Of a stretch of 7,400 nucleotides of DNA, positions 1 to 6,401 are shown in pieces; within the stretch, counting starts at the first letter, position 1, and each line of letters begins with the position of its first letter. The stretch covers positions 1-7,400 of the forward strand of contig DQTF01000160.1 in assembly GCA_015662935.1 (NCBI GenBank), written 5' to 3'. Below the pieces are notes generated by a model. The model was not told the origin of the DNA. It saw only the letters and a list, made by a program, of their open reading frames with translations, and did no database searches. The position numbers and the translations under genes were made by a program. Source of the stretch: Crocinitomicaceae bacterium. GTDB lineage: Bacteria > Bacteroidota > Bacteroidia > Flavobacteriales_D > Crocinitomicaceae.

Positions 1-1374
1 AGGACTAAAAAAGGATTAGGTATCGGAGTGTTCAATGCTATTGAAGGTCGTTCTTTTGCGACTATTCAAGATTCTTCAGGGCAAACTAGGCAATTTGAAA
101 CCAACCCATTGACCAACTACAATGTTTTTGTCCTTTCTCAAAATTTAAAAAATAACAGTACGGTTTCTTTGGTGAATACGAACGTGACGAGAGAAGGAGG
201 AAACAAAGATGCAAATGTAACACTAGGAGAAGCAAGAATATTCTCGGTAGATGGTAGGTATCGAATTATTTCTAGTCTAGCAGTGTCTTCCATATTTGAG
301 AATAATTCCTTAGATTTTGGACACAAATTGAATACAAGTGTAGGAAAAGTTTCAGGTACTTGGCAATATGGTTTAACTTATGGAGAAGAAAGTGAGACTT
401 ATGACCCCAATGATTTAGGTTTTTTATACAACAACAATTCTCGAACATATAATGCCAGTTTATCCTGGAATGGATATCAACCTACCAAACATTTTTTTAG
501 AAGGTCTGTTGGTTTATCTTGGTATTATGAAGAATTGTATAAGCCTCAATTGTATAACAGCACATCCCTTTCTGCATTTATTGGAGGCCTTCATAAAAAG
601 CAATTGTACACAAGGTTATCAGTAGGGACAAATCCTTTTGGTAGAATTGATCATTTTGAATCACGTTCCTTTGGGAAAACGGTTCGTTTTCTTCCTTCGG
701 CTTGGGTGAATTACTTTTTTACTTCTGATTACAGTAAGCGATTCGCATTGGACGGGAGTTTTGGCTTTACTAATTATTTTGGTCGTACTCAGCATGATGT
801 CAATTTGTTTTTGAGCCCTAGGGTGCGTGTTTCAGATAGAATGAATATTACTTTAGGAGCGAGAGTAAATTTGAAAAACAAAAATTATGGATATGTAAAC
901 GGTCAAGACCCCAACTATTCAGATGAAATTATTCTAGGAATTCGAGATAGAATTAATGTGGAAAATTCAATTGAATCTGAATTTATTTTCACAAAGAGAA
1001 TGGGAGTTAACCTCATTCTTCGTCATTATTGGGCGCAGGTTAATTATGAAAGTTTTGGAGCTCTGCAAGATGATGGTTATTTAAGAGTTGTAGATTACAA
1101 TGCAGTTAGTATAACAGGAGAATCAGTTCACAATACCAATTACAATGCATTTACTGTCGATGTAAATTACAGCTGGATTTTCATTCCTGGAAGTCAATTA
1201 AAAATTGTGTATAAGAATAATATATTCGCTTCTAAGTCAACTTTGGAAGGGAGTTATTTTGAAACTTTCAACTCTTTGTTTGATCAGCCGCAAATCAATA
1301 GTATTTCATTGAAATTACTCGTTTATATCGACGTATTGTACTTCAATCGGAAAAATAAAAAGAATCGGCCATAA
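1..1374 (+). CDS. DUF5916 family protein, C-terminal part (5' end outside window)
   Basis: The frame is open from base 1, so this is the 3' end of a longer gene; 457 codons plus the TAA stop are visible. The GTG at 28 is an internal valine, not a start. The first visible residues (TKKGLGIGVFNAI), followed about 30 residues later by PLTNYNVFVLSQNLKNNS, match my memory of the conserved entry into the DUF5916 domain. That domain lies behind an N-terminal CBM9-like carbohydrate-binding fold in Bacteroidota proteins of roughly 700-850 residues. The rest consists of alternating aromatic/polar strands (YNASLSWNGY, RSVGLSWYYEELY, FTVDVNYSWIF) and ends in a strand-like SISLKLLVYIDVLYF, which suggests an outer-membrane beta-barrel-like region. 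The basic tail KNKKNRP follows. The substrate is unknown. The family assignment is from recognition of sequence; the barrel and its location are inference. Confidence 0.8.
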   Translation, partial: RTKKGLGIGVFNAIEGRSFATIQDSSGQTRQFETNPLTNYNVFVLSQNLKNNSTVSLVNTNVTREGGNKDANVTLGEARIFSVDGRYRIISSLAVSSIFENNSLDFGHKLNTSVGKVSGTWQYGLTYGEESETYDPNDLGFLYNNNSRTYNASLSWNGYQPTKHFFRRSVGLSWYYEELYKPQLYNSTSLSAFIGGLHKKQLYTRLSVGTNPFGRIDHFESRSFGKTVRFLPSAWVNYFFTSDYSKRFALDGSFGFTNYFGRTQHDVNLFLSPRVRVSDRMNITLGARVNLKNKNYGYVNGQDPNYSDEIILGIRDRINVENSIESEFIFTKRMGVNLILRHYWAQVNYESFGALQDDGYLRVVDYNAVSITGESVHNTNYNAFTVDVNYSWIFIPGSQLKIVYKNNIFASKSTLEGSYFETFNSLFDQPQINSISLKLLVYIDVLYFNRKNKKNRP

Positions 1375-1401
1375 AAAAAGTGGAAACTCTTTTAATGTAA
1401 A

Positions 1402-1428
1402 AAAAAGCTCAGTAACACTGAGCTTTTT
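1402..1428. terminator. Bidirectional intrinsic terminator between DUF5916 gene and dnaN
   Basis: A perfect 12-bp inverted repeat, AAAAAGCTCAGT (1402-1413) and ACTGAGCTTTTT (1417-1428), encloses the 3-nt loop AAC. The GC-containing core is flanked by an A run on the left (1399-1406) and a T run on the right (1424-1428), so the RNA from either strand forms a hairpin followed by U residues. It lies 27 bases after the DUF5916 stop and 21 bases after the dnaN stop, exactly between two convergent genes. Confidence 0.9.
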
Positions 1429-1449
1429 ATCAAGAAGTTAATTCTTTTA

Positions 1450-2565
1450 TTATCTATTTAACATCACTGGCATTACCAACATTAATATATCTTCATTTTC
1501 AACTGATTCTGAAGGCATTAATAATCCAGCTCTACTTGGCTCACTCATTTCTAAGCGAACTTCATTCGTGTCAAGGTTGTTTAACATTTCCATTAAGAAA
1601 CGAGAATTAAAACCAATCTCCATGTCTTCACCAGAATAATTACACGTAATTCTTTCGTTTGCTTCGTTAGAGAAGTCTAAATCTTCAGCAGAAAGAGACA
1701 ATTCAGATCCAGCTAATTTTAATTTTATTTGGTGTGTTGTTTTGTTAGCAAAAATAGAAACTCGCTTTACCGAACTTAAAAATTGCGTTCTGTCAATTGT
1801 CAAAACATTCGGATTCTCTTTAGGAATCACAGCTTCATAATTTGGATATTTCCCATCGATTAATCGACAAATCAATACGATGTTTCCAAAAGTAAAAACA
1901 GCATTTGAATCGTTGTATTCCAATTGAACTTCTTCGTCGTTAGAAACCGTTGATTTTAATAAATTCAATGGTTTTTTAGGTAATATGAAAGACGAGCTTC
2001 CAGTTGCTTGAGAATCTGTTCGAGTATATCTAACCAATTTATGTGCATCTGTCGCAACGAACGTAATGCTTTCTGGAGAAAACTCACAGAATACTCCACT
2101 CATCACTGGGCGCAAGTCATCGACACCTGTTGCAAATAATGTTTTGTTGATTGCAGTTGCAAGAATGCTACCTGTGATGCGAATTGAACTAGCGTTTTCT
2201 AATTCTGGAACTCTTGGAAAATCATCTCCGTCAAATCCTACCATTTTAGACTTCCCATTGTCGTAAGCAATTTCAATCGAAAATGAATCACTATCTACAG
2301 AGAATGTACATGGTTGGTCTGGTAAATTCTTCAGGACATCAAGCAATAATTTTGCTGGAATACAAATTTTACCATTGTCTTTCGATTCAACATCCATCGT
2401 TGTTCGGATAGTTGTTTCCGAATCCGAAGCAGAAACAGTTAATTCTCCATCCGTAATTTCAAAAAGAAAATTATCGAGGATTGGGAGTGTGTTGCTTGTG
2501 CTTAAGACTCCTGATATTCCTTGAAGGTGCTTTAATAAAGAAGCGCTTGATATTACAAAGTTCAT
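1450..2565 (-). CDS. dnaN: DNA polymerase III subunit beta (sliding clamp)
   Basis: This is the ring-shaped processivity factor that holds the replicative polymerase and repair partners on DNA. At 371 residues it has the usual Bacteroidota length, with three clamp domains at about 1-120, 128-245 and 250-371. Recognisable signatures are TLPILDNFLFE (26-36), LRPVMSGV (151-158), ATDAHKLVRY (171-180), RLIDGKYPNYEAVIP (234-248) and GFNSRFLMEML (318-328). The C-terminal LMLVMPVMLN (361-370) corresponds to the E. coli MPMRL end that lines the partner-binding pocket. The start at 2565 gives the canonical N-terminus MNFVISSASLL and has an A-rich leader (CGAACGAAAA) in place of a Shine-Dalgarno sequence. 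Two consecutive TAA stops close the gene. It lies 98 bp downstream of the gldF-gldG-DUF4340 unit, not beside dnaA. Confidence 0.97.
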   Translation of the reverse strand: MNFVISSASLLKHLQGISGVLSTSNTLPILDNFLFEITDGELTVSASDSETTIRTTMDVESKDNGKICIPAKLLLDVLKNLPDQPCTFSVDSDSFSIEIAYDNGKSKMVGFDGDDFPRVPELENASSIRITGSILATAINKTLFATGVDDLRPVMSGVFCEFSPESITFVATDAHKLVRYTRTDSQATGSSSFILPKKPLNLLKSTVSNDEEVQLEYNDSNAVFTFGNIVLICRLIDGKYPNYEAVIPKENPNVLTIDRTQFLSSVKRVSIFANKTTHQIKLKLAGSELSLSAEDLDFSNEANERITCNYSGEDMEIGFNSRFLMEMLNNLDTNEVRLEMSEPSRAGLLMPSESVENEDILMLVMPVMLNR

Positions 2566-2587
2566 TTTTCGTTCGTTTTTGAACTAC

Positions 2588-2595
2588 CAAAGCTA
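2588..2595 (-). promoter_or_regulatory. Candidate -7 box of a dnaN promoter
   Basis: On the minus strand the sequence reads TAGCTTTG, a full match to the Bacteroidota -7 consensus TAnnTTTG. It ends 22 bases before the dnaN ATG, which would leave a leader of about 15-18 nt. No clear TTG -33 element sits at the expected 17-23 nt spacing; the nearest is a weak CTGAG. Internal promoter activity is therefore inferred and rests on one box. Confidence 0.4.
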
Positions 2596-2610
2596 TTCAT
2601 TTCTCACAAT

Positions 2611-2649
2611 ATAACTCAGCACTAGCGGTTACTTTTTAACGCGAGTTAT
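2611..2649. repeat. Nested inverted repeat in the DUF4340-dnaN gap
   Basis: Outer arms ATAACTC (2611-2617) and GAGTTAT (2643-2649) are perfectly complementary. Inside them GCG(g)TTA (2625-2631) pairs with TAACGC (2637-2642) around the loop CTTTT. The right arms are contiguous; the left side has a 7-nt bulge (2618-2624) and a single bulged G. In RNA this gives about 13 bp of stem. No U run follows on the minus strand, so it is not a standard terminator. It lies upstream of the candidate dnaN -7 box and would cover the -33 region, so it could be an operator, an mRNA-processing stem or a 3'-end stabiliser of the gld mRNA. Confidence 0.5.
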
Positions 2650-2654
2650 CAACA
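2646..2654 (+). promoter_or_regulatory. DnaA-box-like 9-mer upstream of dnaN
   Basis: TTATCAACA differs at one position from the classical DnaA box TTATCCACA. It overlaps the right arm of the nested inverted repeat and ends 10 bases short of the DUF4340-like stop codon. DnaA binding is an inference from similarity; the same 9-mer occurs upstream of gldF (6356-6364, minus strand). Confidence 0.25.
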
Positions 2655-2663
2655 AATTGTTAG

Positions 2664-3713
2664 CTACTTTAATTCAAATCCATCAACGGTTGTAAAATCA
2701 CTTTGATCCATCGGGAAATAGATGTGCCCAAAGAACAATGGATTGAACACAAAGTACTGACATTTAACCAATTGCCCGCTTGGCAGTTCTGCCCAGAAAT
2801 GATCTTGATCAATGTCATAAACTTCAATGCTTTCTGCTTCTTTACTTTCATCAATACTGATTCGGAAGCATTTAATGTCTGTTTTTGATTGGTCTGTTTC
2901 TGTCACGGTAAGAATTGCAAATGGCTGTGATTGTTTAACGCTGTCAACTTGCAAAGGATTCAAAACGTAATTGGGCTTGTTGTAATGAATTTTCTTGTAA
3001 TTGTTCAGGTATCTAAAAATCATTGCTGTGTCAACATTTGTTAGTAGTTGATTTTGTTGATATACCTTCATGTCAGAACCATTCTTGACAACAGAAAAGC
3101 TTCTTGCAGGTTCATCAAACATTTTTATTTCAACCTTTGAAATCTCATCAATGCCTAAAGAGAATATATTCGTACACAACCACTTTCTTTTATCGCCGTA
3201 GAATCGAGGAGAAATAATTCCGTGCACTCCTTTTAATTTCATAATCACAGGAAATGCACTTGGTCCACTGTCTTTTGTATCGAGCAACATTACTTGCCCA
3301 TAATGATCTTGCGAAGAAGGTCCTAAGAACCATGTTTTGGTCCATTCTCCATTCTGAAAAATCTCTACTTTAGTGTTTTGACTAGCAATTTTCAGTTTAG
3401 TAGATTCCAACGCATTGTCCGGTAAGTAGCCTTTGAATTCGATGTTTTTCAAAGCGTCAATGATGAAAAGTGCATTCTCTTGCATGATACAACCACCATC
3501 TTCGTCTGTCCAGACACCATTTTTCTTTATGATTTCAAAATGATAATCCTCTGTATCGGTGATGACGATTTTATCCACAGTTGAAACATCTTCGATGGCA
3601 AATTCAATGAGTTCAGTGTCAGATTGTCCTTTGTTTTTGTTGAGTCGTAGAACGTACCAAGCTAAAAATGCAACAGCTGCGATTGCTATAATTAATGTGA
3701 TGATTTTTTTCAT
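2664..3713 (-). CDS. DUF4340-like membrane-anchored protein of the gldFG operon
   Basis: A 349-residue protein with an N-terminal KK-led hydrophobic segment (about 4-22), most likely an uncleaved anchor, followed by a large soluble, probably periplasmic, part. The pattern of a short strand with KI-V/E-I, then a hydrophobic F-F-I/V stretch, then KKNG-W (VDKIVITDTEDYHFEIIKKNGVW, about 46-68) is typical of DUF4340. A weaker second copy begins near 190 (ISKVEIKMFD, then RSFSVVKNG). FLGPSSQDHYGQVMLLD (129-145) and SPRFYGDKRKW (168-178) are further conserved-looking blocks. The start is 3 bases after the gldG stop, so translation is probably coupled. DUF4340 proteins commonly accompany GldG-type ABC auxiliary proteins, which supports a role as an accessory part of this transporter. 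The exact function is unknown. Confidence 0.75.
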   Translation of the reverse strand: MKKIITLIIAIAAVAFLAWYVLRLNKNKGQSDTELIEFAIEDVSTVDKIVITDTEDYHFEIIKKNGVWTDEDGGCIMQENALFIIDALKNIEFKGYLPDNALESTKLKIASQNTKVEIFQNGEWTKTWFLGPSSQDHYGQVMLLDTKDSGPSAFPVIMKLKGVHGIISPRFYGDKRKWLCTNIFSLGIDEISKVEIKMFDEPARSFSVVKNGSDMKVYQQNQLLTNVDTAMIFRYLNNYKKIHYNKPNYVLNPLQVDSVKQSQPFAILTVTETDQSKTDIKCFRISIDESKEAESIEVYDIDQDHFWAELPSGQLVKCQYFVFNPLFFGHIYFPMDQSDFTTVDGFELK

Positions 3714-3716
3714 GTA

Positions 3717-5504
3717 TCAATAAGTATATTTTCTCTTACGAATAAAAGTAATGATGATAGAAAGAACAATGATGAGTAATATTGGCAAACCTATGTTTAG
3801 AATACGGTAGAAATTCGCGCTTGATTTTACTTCTTCTTTGTTCATTTCGTGAATGTCAATCTGACGACTTCTGATGTCTAATACAGAATTATCCCCCATC
3901 ATATAATCAGTCATGTTTTGGAAAAATTCTTGATTTCCAAAAAAGTGAGGAATTTTTAAATTGATGAGTTCTTGGCTGAATTGTAAATCATTTGTTGATT
4001 TAGGACGATATTGGTACTTGTCTCCCAAAGGAGTTAACATAGAATCGTATTGATTGGCAATCCATCTTCCGTTTCCAACAAGCATTACTTTTCCTTCTTT
4101 TGCACTTTTTTCTAAATAATGAACCTCTTCACTTTTTACAAAAGCATCTACGATTCTATTTCTGAAATGCGATTTGAAGGTTCCTTCTGCAAGACCTGCC
4201 AAGCATTTCTTGTTGTTCTCATTCTCGGGGTCAGAAACCAACTCAGGATTTTTGCCGTAATTCTGAAAAATAGCAAGGTTAAGCAACGGTGCCATTCCAG
4301 AAGCGACAGAATTGCTGCTCGATGTCAAAACGGGTGTCAAAGCAATTTCTGGATTGTTTCCAACAAATTGAATCTCATTGATATATTTTAAAGATACAGG
4401 TTCAATGTTTCGAGTAATTGGATGGTCTGTTGGTGTCCCTAAAACATGATAGAACCAAGGAATTAATGATTGTTTTGCTAGTGGTACTTGCATCGGGACG
4501 CAGTGTACGTCCATGATGAGGTTGTCGTTTATTTTAAGTCCATAATCGAATAGCATTTTATCCAAACGCAATGCGGGATAGCGAGTTGTGTGTGTTTCTC
4601 CAGTTGCTTTAAGCGAATCTTCGTTGAGATACAATTCATCCATGAAGCACATCAAACGTCCTCCTTTCATTAAAAATTGATCAATAACGTATAAGTCTTT
4701 ATTGGAAAAAGCTTCCCTCGGTCTTGGGATAATCAATCCTTGCAGATTGTCTAATGCAGCAAGAGAATCATTGATGGTGATGTCTGCAACAGCGTAATAA
4801 GGCGAAATCAATGCTCTTACACGTTGCGTTTCTGCGAAAGTCAATTCTCCATGTCCATGCAAAAAGGCAATTCTTGGTTTCTTTTCTTGGGTTGCTCTTC
4901 TTAACGAGCTGACAAGCATATATTCTAAATTATTAATAGAATTTTGAATCACATCTGTCATGTTATTCAGCTGATAAGGTCGTCCTGTCTTATTGCCAGG
5001 GAGCAATTGAATGCTTTGCACAGTTGATCCCCCGTATTCAATAATCGCACCCGGCCAAATCATCATTTGACTTTGGGCACCATCTTTCATATAGACCAAA
5101 TCCATTGGGAGAATTCCTTTTCCTTCCGCGAAAATAGATTGAAATAATTCTTGTTTCTCTTCTTCTGTTCCGACGTTTGGATCAATGAATTGGTATTCAA
5201 TTTTTGCTCCTGCAATTTCTTTGAATTCAACTAATTTGTCTTCAATTGCATTTCTAAATGATTTGATTTCTGCAGGAAGATTGCCTTCTAAATAAATTTT
5301 CAGATTCAACCTTGTTTTGAAGTTTTCGGCATTCTTTAGGTACTCTTTGGTTCCATTTGCCAGAGAATAGCGTTGGTCTTGCGTCATATCGTAACGCTTG
5401 TAAACAAAGGAGCTGATGACATTGATTAAGACAACGGCAACAATGACAATGAGTAAGAAAGTCCAGTTGTAAAAGCGAGCGATGATTTTATTCTTTTCTC
5501 CCAT
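3717..5504 (-). CDS. gldG: Gliding motility-associated ABC transporter substrate-binding protein GldG
   Basis: A 595-residue inner-membrane protein with one transmembrane helix at each end (about 13-33 and 571-588) and a large extracytoplasmic middle of the ABC_transp_aux type. Recognised blocks are YDMTQDQRYSLANGT (38-52), directly after the first helix, then RIAFLHGHGEL (211-221), KGGRLMCFMDELYLNEDSL (280-298) and LDKMLFDYGLKINDNLIMD (314-332). A short basic tail (RKRKYTY) follows the last helix and should face the cytoplasm. In Flavobacterium johnsoniae GldG works with permease GldF and ATPase GldA, and the three are needed for gliding; the transported substrate is not known to me. The start lies 2 bases after the gldF stop. 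The length is close to the family norm and nothing appears broken. Confidence 0.93.
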   Translation of the reverse strand: MGEKNKIIARFYNWTFLLIVIVAVVLINVISSFVYKRYDMTQDQRYSLANGTKEYLKNAENFKTRLNLKIYLEGNLPAEIKSFRNAIEDKLVEFKEIAGAKIEYQFIDPNVGTEEEKQELFQSIFAEGKGILPMDLVYMKDGAQSQMMIWPGAIIEYGGSTVQSIQLLPGNKTGRPYQLNNMTDVIQNSINNLEYMLVSSLRRATQEKKPRIAFLHGHGELTFAETQRVRALISPYYAVADITINDSLAALDNLQGLIIPRPREAFSNKDLYVIDQFLMKGGRLMCFMDELYLNEDSLKATGETHTTRYPALRLDKMLFDYGLKINDNLIMDVHCVPMQVPLAKQSLIPWFYHVLGTPTDHPITRNIEPVSLKYINEIQFVGNNPEIALTPVLTSSSNSVASGMAPLLNLAIFQNYGKNPELVSDPENENNKKCLAGLAEGTFKSHFRNRIVDAFVKSEEVHYLEKSAKEGKVMLVGNGRWIANQYDSMLTPLGDKYQYRPKSTNDLQFSQELINLKIPHFFGNQEFFQNMTDYMMGDNSVLDIRSRQIDIHEMNKEEVKSSANFYRILNIGLPILLIIVLSIIITFIRKRKYTY

Positions 5505-5506
5505 TT

Positions 5507-6247
5507 CTATTTCTTTAGTGATTTAACAACGGTCAATGCGGCGTATATAAACACGACAATGAGGGATATAAAATAGACAATGTTCTTCGTGTCAATGACT
5601 CCTCTTTGAATACCTTGATAGTGATAGGTCATTCCGAAGTACTGTGCAATGGAATCAGAATCTCCCATTAAGTTGTAAGAACCTAAAAGTGCTAAACCAC
5701 CGATATCTGGCATAAAAGTCCAGCAGAGAAAAAGTGCGAGAATAAATGCAACTATTTGACTGCTAGTAAGTGAAGAAGTGAAAACACCCATTGCGACAAA
5801 TGCAGAGCCGATAAGGATTAGTCCCACATAAGATGTAAGAGTTGCTCCGTGGTCAAAATTCTCAGGATCTAAAGCCAGAGAAGTCATGGAATAATAGTAA
5901 ATCAATGTTGGGGCGATTGCAATAAGCATCAAGGTTACACTTGCGAAGTATTTGGCAAGCAAGATTTTAATGTCGGAAATTGGTCTAGTAAAAAGTAATT
6001 CTATGGTTCCCGTTCTTCGTTCTTCTGCAATAGACCGCATGGTGATTGCTGGAATTAGAATTAAAAAGATAATTGGTGTAGAGTTGAAGAAGGGAATTAA
6101 ATCCGCCTCTGTACCTTCCAATAGGTTGGCATCTGTGGACGCAACCCAATGCATCACTCCAGCAGCAATTAAGTAGATAAGGATAAAAACATACCCAATC
6201 ACAGAACTTAAAAAACTACGTATTTCTTTAAAGTATAATGCTCTCAT
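5507..6247 (-). CDS. gldF: Gliding motility-associated ABC transporter permease GldF
   Basis: A 246-residue ABC-2 type permease with six predicted membrane segments at about 17-36, 57-70, 101-121, 139-157, 164-184 and 222-242. The cytoplasmic loop after helix 2 carries the family signature MRSIAEERRTGTIELLFTRP (70-89), continued by ISDIKILLAKY, where such permeases contact their ATPase. The YHYQGIQRGVIDTKNIVYF stretch (208-226) is also typical of GldF and its relatives. The first gene of a tight operon with gldG and the DUF4340-like gene. The ATG at 6247 gives the normal N-terminus MRALYFKEIRSF, and the 154-bp gap upstream holds promoter-like boxes. The ATPase partner gldA is not present here, as in F. 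johnsoniae, where it is encoded elsewhere. Confidence 0.94.
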   Translation of the reverse strand: MRALYFKEIRSFLSSVIGYVFILIYLIAAGVMHWVASTDANLLEGTEADLIPFFNSTPIIFLILIPAITMRSIAEERRTGTIELLFTRPISDIKILLAKYFASVTLMLIAIAPTLIYYYSMTSLALDPENFDHGATLTSYVGLILIGSAFVAMGVFTSSLTSSQIVAFILALFLCWTFMPDIGGLALLGSYNLMGDSDSIAQYFGMTYHYQGIQRGVIDTKNIVYFISLIVVFIYAALTVVKSLKK

Positions 6248-6254
6248 TTTCTGG

Positions 6255-6291
6255 TTTCAAAAATAAAAATTAATCTAACTTTCAAAAATAA
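6255..6291 (-). promoter_or_regulatory. Candidate gldF promoter with duplicated TAnnTTTG boxes
   Basis: The 12-mer TTTCAAAAATAA occurs twice on the plus strand (6255-6266 and 6280-6291), 25 bp apart. On the minus strand each copy contains TATTTTTG, a full match to the Bacteroidota -7 consensus TAnnTTTG (boxes 6265-6258 and 6290-6283). The distal box would start RNA about 28-31 nt before the ATG. The proximal box would start it only a few bases before the ATG, but it has a good -33 TTG, supplied by the distal copy at 17-nt spacing. Which box is used cannot be told from sequence. Confidence 0.5.
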
Positions 6292-6292
6292 G

Positions 6293-6307
6293 ATTTCCTT
6301 TGGAAAT
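6293..6307. repeat. Short palindrome upstream of gldF promoter
   Basis: ATTTCC (6293-6298) and GGAAAT (6302-6307) form a perfect 6-bp inverted repeat around TTT. It sits immediately upstream of the distal TATTTTTG box, where a regulator would bind. The short arms and central spacing resemble a dimeric operator more than a terminator, since no U run follows on either strand. No regulator is known for it. Confidence 0.35.
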
Positions 6308-6355
6308 ACAGCGTTAAAAAACGTGAAGTGAGGCAAGTATTTAGTAAAAGAAGAT

Positions 6356-6364
6356 TGTTGATAA
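6356..6364 (-). promoter_or_regulatory. DnaA-box-like 9-mer upstream of gldF
   Basis: On the minus strand this reads TTATCAACA, identical to the 9-mer upstream of dnaN (2646-2654) and one base from the DnaA box TTATCCACA. It lies about 110 bp upstream of the gldF start and 38 bp past the stop of the propeller gene. Function is inferred from similarity only. Confidence 0.2.
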
Positions 6365-6401
6365 AGTCTTAAAGAGGACAGATATATTTACAGAGTCGAA
6401 G

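Noticed and set aside
28..30. GTG as the start codon of the first plus-strand gene
   Set aside because: The frame is open to base 1 and the preceding nine codons (RTKKGLGIG) belong to the conserved DUF5916 block, so this is an internal valine.
2066..2266. Plus-strand open frame of 66 codons inside dnaN
   Set aside because: It is antisense to a conserved clamp gene, has no family resemblance and no promoter or leader of its own.
4119..4391. Plus-strand open frame of 90 codons inside gldG
   Set aside because: It is antisense to a well-conserved gene and its translation resembles no family known to me.
5952..6176. Plus-strand open frame of 74 codons inside gldF
   Set aside because: It lies opposite the conserved ABC-2 permease signature, so the open frame follows from the codon use of gldF.
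6365..6401. Terminator after the propeller gene
   Set aside because: I found no clean stem followed by a U run here, so termination before gldF cannot be supported from sequence.
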